From contig NZ_BFBY01000002.1 in the NCBI RefSeq assembly GCF_003423665.1, forward strand, positions 1 to 64,000: 64,000 nt of DNA. Direction: 5' to 3'. The DNA comes from Lactobacillus rodentium. Its GTDB lineage: Bacteria; Bacillota; Bacilli; Lactobacillales; Lactobacillaceae. Position 1 is the first letter of the stretch, and each line of letters opens with the position of its first letter. Under the pieces are notes generated by a model. It searched no databases, was not told the DNA's origin, and saw only the letters and a program-made list of their open reading frames with translations. Below, piece after piece: positions 8,296 to 16,336 of this stretch. The position numbers and the translations under genes were made by a program.

Positions 8296-9153
8296 TTAAC
8301 GTAATGCTCTCAAACTTGATCCAAAGATTGATTCAATCGCTGCTGGATCACGGTGATCAAAGAATTGACTTTCATTCTTATTAAGTTTACTAATTGTTTC
8401 CATATCTTCTTGTGATAATTCAAAATCAAAGACATTGAAGTTTTCTTCCATTCTTGTTTTATGAACAGACTTTGGAATTACAACAATTCCTCTTTGAAGA
8501 AGCCAACGTAAAATAACTTGACCATTGCTTTTACCGTATTTTTTACCAATTTTAGCTAAAGTCTCATTAGTAAAAATTTCATGTTTTCCTTCTGCAAATG
8601 GTGCCCAGGCTTCTACAGCAATATCTTCTTTTTGCATAAAGTTAACATCTTGATCTTGCTGGAACCATGGGGAAACTTCAATTTGGTTAACTGCTGGTTT
8701 GACTTCACTCATTAATTCCAAGTTTTTAACTTGGTCGGGATAAAAGTTTGAAACACCAATTGACTTAATTTTTCCTGCTTTTTGAGCTTCTTCTAGGGCA
8801 CGCCAAGCCCCATAAGTATCACCATAAGGTTGGTGCAATAAATATAAGTCCATATAATCCATTTTTAACTTCTTAAGTGAATCATCAATTCCTTGCTTAG
8901 CCTTTTCATAAGTAAAATGATCTACCCATAATTTTGAAGTAACAAAGAATTCACTTCGATCAATTCCACTATTATTAATTGCTGCACCAACTGCTTCTTC
9001 ATTTAGATAAGCTGCTGCTGTATCAAATAAACGGTAACCTACATCAATTGCATCAGTAACTGCTTGACGAGCTTCTTTTAAATCAGGTACTTGGAAAACA
9101 CCGAATCCTAACATTGGCATTTTATTTCCATCATTTAATTTAATATATTCCAT
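8296..9153 (-). CDS. Aldo-keto reductase
   Basis: A 285-residue aldo-keto reductase, paralogous to the one at 6464-7309 but clearly diverged. The tetrad is D44 and Y49 (DTAAAYLNE), K74 (TSKLWV) and H107 (LLHQPYG); IGVSNFYP and IVVIPKSVHKTRM complete the family pattern. It acts in the cytosol with NADPH on small carbonyl compounds. It is divergent from a LysR regulator whose candidate box lies between them, so it is the likely direct target. CGAGG lies about 9 bases before the ATG. Confidence 0.93.
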   Translation of the reverse strand: MEYIKLNDGNKMPMLGFGVFQVPDLKEARQAVTDAIDVGYRLFDTAAAYLNEEAVGAAINNSGIDRSEFFVTSKLWVDHFTYEKAKQGIDDSLKKLKMDYMDLYLLHQPYGDTYGAWRALEEAQKAGKIKSIGVSNFYPDQVKNLELMSEVKPAVNQIEVSPWFQQDQDVNFMQKEDIAVEAWAPFAEGKHEIFTNETLAKIGKKYGKSNGQVILRWLLQRGIVVIPKSVHKTRMEENFNVFDFELSQEDMETISKLNKNESQFFDHRDPAAIESIFGSSLRALR

Positions 9154-9250
9154 TTTTCTACCTCGGATTATTATTTACTTTTATTTTTAATTCAGTTATG
9201 AGTATATTGCACAATCTTCAAGCTTAAAATTACCAAAGAATTATGCTAGT

Positions 9251-9267
9251 ATACGATTAGTGTATAG
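9251..9267. promoter_or_regulatory. LysR-type box between reductase and regulator
   Basis: ATAC-N7-GTAT at 9251-9265 is a perfect 4+4 dyad that satisfies the T-N11-A rule for LysR proteins. It overlaps the shared 9-mer (9259-9267, AGTGTATAG). It lies 20-35 bases before the LysR start and about 100 bases before the divergent reductase, the usual place for autoregulation and activation. Confidence 0.6.
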
Positions 9268-9285
9268 TAGAAAGAAGGTTAGGCT

Positions 9286-10161
9286 TTGATTAATCCAGAA
9301 TTATTAGAAGAATTAGTATCCTTTAAAAAATATGGAACTTTAAGTGCAACGGCAGAACATCTGCTAATTACGCAACCTAGTGTTACTCGGGGTATGAAAA
9401 AACTTGAACAAGAACTTGGCGTTACTCTTTTTAATCGGAGCGCTAATAAAATCGAACTAACTGCTACGGGAAATCTAGCTGCCCAAGAAGCTGAAAAATT
9501 ATTAAAAAGCCAGGAAGTCTTTATCGAAAAGGTAATTAATTTTGATAAGAGTCAGCAATCTATCAAGCTAGGTAGTGTAGCACCTGGTCCTCTATTATTT
9601 ATTCAATCTGAATACGATCAAAATAAATTTGAACAAAAATTAACCTTTAATCATCAATTAGTTACTCCAGAAGATGTAACTTCAGACTTACTTACTTATA
9701 AAGAACAAATTGTTTTTTCTCATCAAGAAATTCAAACTAAAGAAATTGAATCTCTTTATTTAGGGAGCGAACAATTATCAGTAAGAATCGATAAGTTTAA
9801 CCCACTATCACAACAAAAAAGTGTTAGTTTTGCGGATTTAGCTGGCGTAAGTTTTTTAGTTGCTCAAGATATTGGCCCCTGGAAAAATATTTGTGAAACT
9901 TATATTCCTAAGGCTAAGTTTCTTTACCAAGACGATCTCAATTCACTTGATGAGTTAACGCGTTATTCAAATTTCCCTGTTTTTCGTTCCAATCTAACTC
10001 GATTAGATCAAAATCGTAATGAAAATGATAACCGAAAAGAAGTCCAAATTAGTGATGAACATAATTTCTTACCAATTTATGCTAGCTATTTAAAATACAA
10101 AGAAAATAAGGCTCGCATCAAACCATTTTTGCAAAAGTTAATTAAAATCTGGCCTAAATAA
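9286..10161 (+). CDS. LysR-family transcriptional regulator
   Basis: A 291-residue regulator with an N-terminal winged helix-turn-helix (residues 1-62: SFKKYGTLSATAEHLLITQP and SVTRGMKKLEQELGVTLFNR) and a divergent C-terminal effector domain. It starts at TTG, as no ATG is near the conserved N-terminus; GAAGG and AGG lie at suitable distance. It is divergent from the aldo-keto reductase/SDR pair and probably controls it, perhaps also other reductase genes nearby that share a 9-mer. Ends in its own terminator. Effector unknown. Confidence 0.85.
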   Translation: MINPELLEELVSFKKYGTLSATAEHLLITQPSVTRGMKKLEQELGVTLFNRSANKIELTATGNLAAQEAEKLLKSQEVFIEKVINFDKSQQSIKLGSVAPGPLLFIQSEYDQNKFEQKLTFNHQLVTPEDVTSDLLTYKEQIVFSHQEIQTKEIESLYLGSEQLSVRIDKFNPLSQQKSVSFADLAGVSFLVAQDIGPWKNICETYIPKAKFLYQDDLNSLDELTRYSNFPVFRSNLTRLDQNRNENDNRKEVQISDEHNFLPIYASYLKYKENKARIKPFLQKLIKIWPK

Positions 10162-10196
10162 AAGAGATAGCTCATACAGTGAACTATCTCTTTTTT
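10160..10196. terminator. Terminator between convergent genes
   Basis: Stem GAGATAG/CTATCTC extended inward by TCA/TGA past one mismatch, flanked by A4 and T6. It serves the LysR gene and possibly the convergent small membrane protein gene. Confidence 0.8.
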
Positions 10197-10199
10197 GCA

Positions 10200-10406
10200 T
10201 TAACTTTTCTTCTTTAATATAATCAGCCAAATTAGATACCCGATAATGACAGGAACAGCACAGGCCAACCAAATTAATAAAGTAATTTCTTTTATTGGAA
10301 CTGTTTGTACTACTCCTGCCCCATCAACCTTCCTAAACCAAATAATTGCTGTAACAACTAACCAAAATATTAAAATAATTGCACCACTAATTTTCCAAGC
10401 TTTCAT
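10200..10406 (-). CDS. Small membrane protein, DUF3923-like
   Basis: A 68-residue protein with two membrane helices (about 5-23 and 42-63) joined by a loop with FRKVDGAGVVQTVP, and a basic C-terminus KKKS. The VDGAGVVQTP-type loop is what I recall from the DUF3923 family of small Firmicutes membrane proteins; this assignment is from memory. No function is known. GGAGG lies 5 bases before the ATG. It stands alone between two LysR genes. Confidence 0.65.
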   Translation of the reverse strand: MKAWKISGAIILIFWLVVTAIIWFRKVDGAGVVQTVPIKEITLLIWLACAVPVIIGYLIWLIILKKKS

Positions 10407-10509
10407 AGTTTCCTCCTAATATTCTAGTATTAACTATTAAACCAATTTTACTTTATCTTAATCTTGAGAACTATATAAAAAAACTATTTCCATTCTTAGC
10501 TGAATAGAA

Positions 10510-11400
10510 CTAGTTATTAGAAGAATTTAAAGTACCAGTAATCAATTGTAAAAATGTAGTCATTAAAGATGAAAGATATGTATTTTTACGCCAAGCAATA
10601 ATATGCCCCGTTGTTGTATTAGGTTCTAGAGGAATAAAAACTAAATCGGGATCATTATGTAATTCTAAAACACCCTTAATTCCTAAATGAAAACTGGCAT
10701 GATTTTTCACTAATTGAAGTGGATTACTAGCCAAATTATGTGTCGAAGTAATATTCAAACGATTAGGATTAAGCTGAAGTGATTGGGCTAATTCATTACG
10801 TACTAATGATCTTTTAGATAAGGTAAGTGGAATTTGATAAAGATCATTCGTCGTAATAACTTCTTTTTTTGCTAAATAACTATCTTTGGCTGCAATAATA
10901 CCCCAAGTATCTTTAATTGGTAATCTAATATAGTTATACTTTTTAGCCTCAATGGGTTCTAATAAGAGCGCTAGATCCAAAATTCCTTGATCCAACTTTT
11001 CTTTTAGATCATCCCCATTAGCAGTATAAATATCAAACCCTACTTGCGGATAACGTTCTTGCATTTTTTTGACCAAGTTCATTAACCAAATTGAAGCAGT
11101 ACTTTCGACACTACCTAAATTAATCGTCCCAGTTAATTCATTTTCTTGGGTTTGTAAGTCTGCCTCTGTTTGAGAAACTAGATCTAAAATCATATGCGCG
11201 CGTTTTTCAAAAAACTTCCCTGCTTGAGTAAGTTTCAAATGCCGATTCGTTCGATCAAATAGCCTTACATTAAGTGAAGCTTCCAAATCACTTATTTGTC
11301 TTGAAAGTGTCGGCTGGGTAATATGTAATTTTTGAGCAGCCTTGGTTACGTTACCCTCTTTGGCAACAGTTAAGAAATAATTGAGTACTCGTGTATCCAT
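10510..11400 (-). CDS. LysR-family transcriptional regulator
   Basis: A regulator of 296 residues counted from M4 of the open frame. The helix-turn-helix is clear: GNVTKAAQKLHITQP and TLSRQISDLEASLNVRLFDR, and a full substrate-binding domain follows. The start at 11400 is preferred because AAAAGG lies ten bases before it but only a base or two from the upstream in-frame ATG at 11409. It is divergent from the cupin gene at 11511 with about 110 bp between, so the cupin is its likely target. ATAG-N9-CTAT at about 11452-11468 in that gap is a possible site. Effector unknown. Confidence 0.86.
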   Translation of the reverse strand: MDTRVLNYFLTVAKEGNVTKAAQKLHITQPTLSRQISDLEASLNVRLFDRTNRHLKLTQAGKFFEKRAHMILDLVSQTEADLQTQENELTGTINLGSVESTASIWLMNLVKKMQERYPQVGFDIYTANGDDLKEKLDQGILDLALLLEPIEAKKYNYIRLPIKDTWGIIAAKDSYLAKKEVITTNDLYQIPLTLSKRSLVRNELAQSLQLNPNRLNITSTHNLASNPLQLVKNHASFHLGIKGVLELHNDPDLVFIPLEPNTTTGHIIAWRKNTYLSSLMTTFLQLITGTLNSSNN

Positions 11401-11510
11401 TTTATTCATACCTTTTAAGCATTAAATTTAAGAAACTATAAGCATTTTACATAGAATTGCTCTCTATTTACAATAATATTGAATAAAAAATTAATTATGA
11501 GGTGAATAAA

Positions 11511-11924
11511 ATGGCTAAAAATGAAAAAGAAGTAAAAAATAATATGTTTGGTTTTGGTGATGAAAACGTAGCTTATGCTAAATATTTCAAAGGTACCAGT
11601 TACTTAAATGGCTTAGTTGCACCAGATGACAATATCGATGTTAGTGTTGCTAATGTTTCCTTTGAACCAGGTGCACGTAATGATTGGCATGAACACCATG
11701 GCTACCAAATTTTAATGTGTACTGGTGGTGAAGGCTGGTTCCAAGAAGAAGGAAAACCTGCGCAATTAATGAAGCCCGGTGATGTAGTCGAAGTTCACGA
11801 TGGTGTGAAACACTGGCATGGAGCTACCAAAGATAGCTGGTTCTCTCACCTTGCTATTACTAAGGGAACTACTACGTGGGAAGAACCTGTTGACAGTGAT
11901 TACTATAACTCATTGAAGGATTAA
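11511..11924 (+). CDS. Cupin-domain protein
   Basis: A 137-residue single-domain cupin. Metal ligands of motif 1 are in DWHEHHGYQ followed by GEGWFQEEG; motif 2 is GDVVEVHDGVKHWHGA. Proteins of this type, often beside reductases and carboxymuconolactone decarboxylase-like genes, bind a metal, but the reaction is usually unknown. The start is the ATG at 11511, with GAGGTG seven bases before; the upstream GTG at 11502 is part of that ribosome site. It is divergent from a LysR gene and followed by a strong terminator. Confidence 0.85.
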   Translation: MAKNEKEVKNNMFGFGDENVAYAKYFKGTSYLNGLVAPDDNIDVSVANVSFEPGARNDWHEHHGYQILMCTGGEGWFQEEGKPAQLMKPGDVVEVHDGVKHWHGATKDSWFSHLAITKGTTTWEEPVDSDYYNSLKD

Positions 11925-11941
11925 CTATTCTTAATTAAAAC

Positions 11942-11984
11942 AAAAGCGCTGAAATTCAAAGTAAAACTGAATTTCAGCGCTTTT
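11942..11984. terminator. Strong terminator after the cupin gene
   Basis: A perfect 17-bp stem (11942-11958 with 11968-11984) and 9-base loop, flanked by A4 and T4. It can serve both strands, including the LysR gene read toward it from the right. Confidence 0.88.
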
Positions 11985-12065
11985 AAGTTCTAAATTATTT
12001 TAATCGAACTGCTTCTTAAGAATTTTTGCAAAGTCCTTTATATATGGGTTAGTATTTTCTTTTTT

Positions 12066-12878
12066 TCAATAAGCATAATACTTTTGATGTAATGGAATAT
12101 CACCATTATATAAAGGAACAATTGAAACTAGCTCTTGATTTATCAAATTAATCGTTCGCGAATTGGCAACCAAATAACCTTGATTAGAAGCAACCATTAA
12201 CTGTGCTTCATCTGAATTCATTACGGTTAAAAATGAACTTTTTACTCCCAGAATTTCACGATAATATTGTTCTTCTTGAGCCTCTTGGCGACTATTTACC
12301 ACAATTATACAAGGTAAATCTTTTAATTTAGTAGTTGAAATTTTATCTTCTACTTTAAAACTTGGTGGTAAAACGGCCATAAAATCAGTTTCGGTTAAAA
12401 ATTCATTATTATACTCTGGTGATAATGCCCTTCTTTGATCAGAAAAGTTAAGATCAATTTTATCGTTCCGGATTAAATTAAATAAATACTCATGCATCCC
12501 ACTCGTAATTTTAACCTTAACTTGAGGATTCTTTTTAGAAAATTCGGCCACTGCCTGTAAAAATTCTTTAGAACCAAAATTAATTAAATACCCTAAATCC
12601 AAAGTATTATCTTTATTTTGATTGGCAATTTCTTGAGTAGTAACGGTTATATTTTCCATCTCGGCAACTATTCCTTGAGCCTGATGATAAAAATATTCGC
12701 CGGCCTGAGTAAACTTAAAACTACGGCCCTCTCTTTTTAATAGTTCAACTGCAAGCGTATTTTCTAATTCTTTAATCTGTTGAGAAATGGCCGATTGTGA
12801 AATATTACATTCTTCTGCAGCTTTAGTAAAACTATGCTCATCTACTACTGCAATAAAGTATTTCATTTGCTGAAACAC
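12066..12878 (-). CDS. LysR-family regulator, shortened by an in-frame TGA
   Basis: A 270-residue LysR protein with the usual helix-turn-helix (HSFTKAAEECNISQS, AISQQIKELENTLAVELLKR) and effector domain. It begins at GTG (12878) with GGGTGA before it; the gene before it, a TMEM175-like channel, ends 2 bases upstream. The frame ends KYYAY-TGA at 12066, yet reads on without shift for 21 sense codons (KKENTNPYIKDFAKILKKQFD) to TAA at 12000. That tail looks like a normal LysR final helix and would bring the length to about 292, usual for the family. So a TGG-to-TGA type change has probably removed the last helix. Part of an operon with the flavodoxin and channel genes. Confidence 0.85.
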   Translation of the reverse strand: MFQQMKYFIAVVDEHSFTKAAEECNISQSAISQQIKELENTLAVELLKREGRSFKFTQAGEYFYHQAQGIVAEMENITVTTQEIANQNKDNTLDLGYLINFGSKEFLQAVAEFSKKNPQVKVKITSGMHEYLFNLIRNDKIDLNFSDQRRALSPEYNNEFLTETDFMAVLPPSFKVEDKISTTKLKDLPCIIVVNSRQEAQEEQYYREILGVKSSFLTVMNSDEAQLMVASNQGYLVANSRTINLINQELVSIVPLYNGDIPLHQKYYAY

Positions 12879-12880
12879 AA

Positions 12881-13459
12881 TTATTCACCCTTTGAACGTT
12901 TTATTTGATTAGGAATTACCAAAAATAACAAGGTAATTAAAACTGAATACAACATTGCAGGTGGGTAGATAGTTGCAGCTAAGACTAATCCTAAAACCTT
13001 TATAATAATGTCCCAAATGGCCCAACCACGTTTTCGTTGTTTCATCCACTTACCTAAGGACAAATGTAAATCTTCTTTAGCAATTGAAGTATACATATTA
13101 CCATTAGCAAAAGTAATCAATAAAACAATAATTCCATAAAAAACTTGTGCCTCTTTATTGTTATAGTTGGTTGAAACGATACTTGTAGCATATGGGAATA
13201 AAGATGAAAAGAATAACATAATCAGAGTTGCCCAAAGAGTCCTAGTTCCAATTTTTTTAACGTTATACCATTCATTATGCATGTTAATCCACATCGCACC
13301 TAGCCAAAAGAATGAAATAGTATAAGCCATATAGTTAGGCCATAATTCTAAAAAGCCATTTAGGGTTAAAGTATGTGGCTTCTCTAATTCTAAAACTAAA
13401 ATTGTAATAATAATTGCAAGTACGGCATCGGTAAAAGCCGCTAGTCGTTCTTTACTCAT
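12881..13459 (-). CDS. TMEM175-like (DUF1211) membrane channel protein
   Basis: A 192-residue protein with six hydrophobic segments. It starts with the TMEM175 signature RLAAFTDAVLAIIITILVLE, in which the (F)SD of the first helix reads FTD. Bacterial TMEM175 proteins form tetrameric potassium-permeable channels without the classic selectivity filter. The start is the ATG at 13459, with AAAGGA eight bases upstream; the frame's earlier TTG overlaps that site. It sits between the flavodoxin and LysR genes with 2-22 bp gaps, so the three are one operon. A role in ion balance under redox stress is only inference. Confidence 0.83.
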   Translation of the reverse strand: MSKERLAAFTDAVLAIIITILVLELEKPHTLTLNGFLELWPNYMAYTISFFWLGAMWINMHNEWYNVKKIGTRTLWATLIMLFFSSLFPYATSIVSTNYNNKEAQVFYGIIVLLITFANGNMYTSIAKEDLHLSLGKWMKQRKRGWAIWDIIIKVLGLVLAATIYPPAMLYSVLITLLFLVIPNQIKRSKGE

Positions 13460-13481
13460 TATTAGTCCTTTCAATTAAATA

Positions 13482-13931
13482 TTATTTTTCAATCCATTCA
13501 CTAATTTTAGACGAATCTCGTCTAGTACCTATTATATTTAAATTTTTACCCCATGTCTTAAAAGTTTGATCATAATTTCCATCTTGACCAACATCAGTAA
13601 AAAATGAAGCCACATTACCAGAATAATTAACTCTTTGTAATTCATTCAAAAAACTTTTAATCGGACTGGCTGGCATCCCCGACCAAACTGGGCTACCAAT
13701 TAAAATAAGATCATATTGTTCAAAATCAACTTTAGGTAAGTTAATTTGAGGAAGTTGATTTGTCTCTATTTGTTCTTTAAAAATATCATTAGTTTCATAC
13801 ATATCAGCAGAAAAAGTCCCCGCAGGCACTTTAATTTCTACCAAATCACTATTTTTTACTTCATGATGAATCTTCTCTGCTCCTCTTTTCGTATTACCAG
13901 ACCCAGAATAATAAATAATCAAAGTTTTCAT
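13482..13931 (-). CDS. Flavodoxin
   Basis: A 149-residue FMN-binding electron carrier. The phosphate loop is IYYSGSGNTKRGAE near the N-terminus, and GSPVWSGMPASPIKSFL and SFFTDVGQDG are the aromatic-flanked loops that hold the flavin ring. The start is the ATG at 13931, supported by GAGGAG eight to twelve bases upstream, rather than earlier in-frame Met codons that overlap that site. It is the first gene of the operon flavodoxin-TMEM175-LysR, and probably supplies electrons to reductases in this region; the partner is unknown. Confidence 0.88.
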   Translation of the reverse strand: MKTLIIYYSGSGNTKRGAEKIHHEVKNSDLVEIKVPAGTFSADMYETNDIFKEQIETNQLPQINLPKVDFEQYDLILIGSPVWSGMPASPIKSFLNELQRVNYSGNVASFFTDVGQDGNYDQTFKTWGKNLNIIGTRRDSSKISEWIEK

Positions 13932-13958
13932 TTTTAAATTTCTCCTCATATACAAAAT

Positions 13959-13981
13959 AACTGGTCATAAATTGACCAGTT
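13959..13981 (-). terminator. Hairpin between alcohol dehydrogenase and flavodoxin genes
   Basis: A perfect 9-bp stem (AACTGGTCA/TGACCAGTT) with a 5-base loop lies just past the dehydrogenase stop. On the minus strand it is followed by ATTTT, a weak tail, so it may allow readthrough into the flavodoxin operon, or act as an operator. Confidence 0.55.
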
Positions 13982-13986
13982 ACTTT

Positions 13987-15027
13987 TTATTTATCATTTA
14001 CAATTATTAAAGACTTAATTGCTTCCCGTTTATCCATTGCTTCATAAGCTTTTTGAATATCATCTAATGGAAAACGTTTAGTAAATACTTTACCAGGATT
14101 AATATTACCGGCTAATACTTCATTAAGCAGACGTTGCTTATCATAAGTAGTTACTGGTGCAATACCACCTCTTAAACCAATATTTTTCCAGAAAAGTTGG
14201 TTAGAAGCAGGCTCGGTTTGCGGTACACCAACACGACCAATGACGCTACCTGCACGTCCTACTTGACCTGCTTGTTCAATTGCACTGGTTGCTCCGACAC
14301 ATTCCAAAACGCTGTCTGCGCCCACGCCATTAGTGAGTTTCATTACTTCAGCTACAGCATCATCGCCACGACTGCTGACAATATCAGTTGCACCAAATTC
14401 TCTACCCAACTTTGCTCGATCTTCATGGTGACTCATTAAAATAATTCTTTTAGCACCTAATAAACGTGCACCAATAACACCACATAAACCTACAGCACCA
14501 TCACCAATGACAACTGTGGTGTCTCCTGACTTTACTTCAGCACTTGCTGCAGCATGATATCCCGTTGCCATTACATCTGACAAGGCTAAGAGATTATTTA
14601 GTTGACTATCGGTATAATCTTCAGGTTGTCCAGGAATTTTAATTAAAGCCCAATTAGCATTGGTAAAGCGTAAGTATTCTCCTTGGTAACCACCATTAGA
14701 GCCTGGTTCTTGATTGAGACAGTTACCGTCAAATCCTGCACGACAATTAGCACAATAACCGCAGCCATGAGTAAAAGGAGCAATGACAAAATCCCCAGGG
14801 TGAACAGCAGTTACATCTTCTCCAATACTTTCAACAATTCCAATTGCTTCATGACCAATCGTTGAACCACCATCACGTTTAGCAATTCCACGATACCACC
14901 ATAAGTCTGAACCACAAACACATGCCCGAATAACACGAATAATTGTATCAGTTGGCTTTTCAACTTTTGGCATTGGCATTTCTTTTACTTCAACTTTTTT
15001 AGGTTCAACAAAAATTGCTGCTTTCAT
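13987..15027 (-). CDS. Zinc-dependent alcohol dehydrogenase
   Basis: A 346-residue medium-chain dehydrogenase. Catalytic zinc ligands are C38 (ACVCGSD) and the H of TIGHEAIG; the structural zinc site is the four cysteines of CGYCANCRAGFDGNC; the cofactor loop is VIGDGAVGLCG. It oxidises an alcohol or reduces an aldehyde with NAD(P)H in the cytosol; the substrate cannot be fixed. It stands behind its own control region, which carries the shared 9-mer 94 bp before the start. GAGG lies nine bases before the ATG. Confidence 0.92.
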   Translation of the reverse strand: MKAAIFVEPKKVEVKEMPMPKVEKPTDTIIRVIRACVCGSDLWWYRGIAKRDGGSTIGHEAIGIVESIGEDVTAVHPGDFVIAPFTHGCGYCANCRAGFDGNCLNQEPGSNGGYQGEYLRFTNANWALIKIPGQPEDYTDSQLNNLLALSDVMATGYHAAASAEVKSGDTTVVIGDGAVGLCGVIGARLLGAKRIILMSHHEDRAKLGREFGATDIVSSRGDDAVAEVMKLTNGVGADSVLECVGATSAIEQAGQVGRAGSVIGRVGVPQTEPASNQLFWKNIGLRGGIAPVTTYDKQRLLNEVLAGNINPGKVFTKRFPLDDIQKAYEAMDKREAIKSLIIVNDK

Positions 15028-15120
15028 TTTATTACCTCTTAATCAAATAAACTTACTCTATTATTTTAATATTAAGGTTAAAAATTAAATATTACTATCT
15101 ATTAATACTGCTATGCATTG

Positions 15121-15129
15121 AGTGTATAG
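15121..15129 (+). promoter_or_regulatory. Shared 9-mer upstream of the alcohol dehydrogenase
   Basis: AGTGTATAG, the complement of the copy at 7403-7411 and identical to the one at 9259-9267. It is 94 bp before the dehydrogenase start, the same distance as at the first aldo-keto reductase. Confidence 0.4.
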
Positions 15130-15135
15130 TGATTT

Positions 15136-16274
15136 TTATTTAAAAAAGTCTCTTATTATTTCTTTATAAGTTTCAATTGTGGCCAGATAACTTGAGAGCG
15201 TAGTATATTCATTAGTTTTGTGAGCCTGATCCCATTTATCTGATCCCAAAACTACTACTGGTAAGTCTGGTCTTCTTAAAGTAAAGACACTAGCATCAGT
15301 AGCACCGTTAATGATATCTAATTTTGGATCTTTAAAATTATTCTTAGCAGCTCTTAAAGCTAATTTCACAAAGTAATTTTCGGGTTTGGTTGCAATTGGC
15401 TGAAAGCTCTGAAAAACATTTAAGGTCAATTTATAATCTGAGTTTTGATTAATCTCATTTACTAGATTTTGCAAACGTTCAATTACTTTTTGATTTGGAA
15501 AAATTGCAGTTGGGCGAATATTTCCTTTCAGTGAAGCTTTGTCAGGGATAATGTTAACTTGATTACCACCCTCAATGATAGTAATACTATGTTTTAATTC
15601 CCCTAAATATGGGTCTTTCTCGATATCATTAAATAAATCTTTTTCTCGATTAATAAATTCTACCAGCCCTTGAATGGCATTAATTCCCTTTTCTGGTTTT
15701 GAACTATGAAAAGCACGTCCTTCACTAATAACCTCATAATTCATACTACCAGAATGGGAAAAATAATATTTCCTCCAGTTGGTTCACCAACTAAAAGTGC
15801 ACTTAAATCTTGGGCAATATTTTGATCTTGTAAACGATTAGCACCAGGTGTCCCATATTCTTCACCCGCTGTGATAATTAATCTTATTTTTCCATTTTGT
15901 GGTAATTGTTCTGCTTCTTTTAATTCAATCAAACTAATAATTTGCGCGGCCAAACCACTTTTCATATCACTACTACCACGACCGTATAATTTATCACCAA
16001 TAATTGTGGCCGTAAAAGGTGGATACTGCCACTCTTTTTCATTGACTGCAACTGTATCCATGTGACCAGTAATTCCAAGAATTTTTTGTCTAGCTTTATT
16101 TCCTACTTCGGCCACCAAATTTGCTCGCTGATCTCCAAATTCATCTATTTTTGACTCAATACCATACTTTTTTAATAATTTGAGTAAATATTGTGCTACT
16201 TCTAATTCATTTCCATTAACTGAATTAATTGCAATTAAATCTTTTAGTATTTGTACTTTTTCAGTATCTTTCAT
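15136..16274 (-). pseudogene. M20-family peptidase (ArgE/DapE-like), frameshifted
   Basis: Two overlapping frames together encode one zinc amidohydrolase of about 379 residues. The first half (start ATG 16274) has GHMDTV (H71, D73), GRGSSDMKSG, AGEEYG and GEPTGG; the second (from about 15744) has MNYEVISEGRAFHSS and the last metal ligand in WDQAHKTNEYT. The first frame ends FPILVV-stop where the family expects FSHSGSMNYE; adding one base to the A5 run at 15759-15763 (T5 on the coding strand) restores exactly that reading. The family includes succinyl-diaminopimelate desuccinylase and various dipeptidases. As it stands neither half has a full active site. A sequencing slip in the run is possible. 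Confidence 0.85.
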
Positions 16275-16303
16275 TTTTCCATCTTCTTCATTTATAACTT
16301 TAC

Positions 16304-16330
16304 AAAAAAATCCTGCCAAAGCAGGATTTT
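16304..16330 (-). terminator. Terminator of the rnc-smc-ftsY-pepD transcript
   Basis: A 10-base stem (AAAATCCTGC/GCAGGATTTT) with a CAAA loop and T7 on the minus strand, seven bases after the pepD stop. An apparent N-terminal extension of the M20 frame translates this hairpin and is not real. Confidence 0.88.
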
Positions 16331-16336
16331 AGATTA

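Noticed and set aside
12001-12060. Frameshift in the A7 run at the end of the LysR gene
   Set aside because: Counting the run shows that the downstream tail is in the same frame; the break is a nonsense codon, not a shift.
16275-16319. N-terminal extension of the M20 peptidase frame (MAGFFCK..)
   Set aside because: It reads the transcription terminator of the upstream operon. The conserved family start is at 16274.
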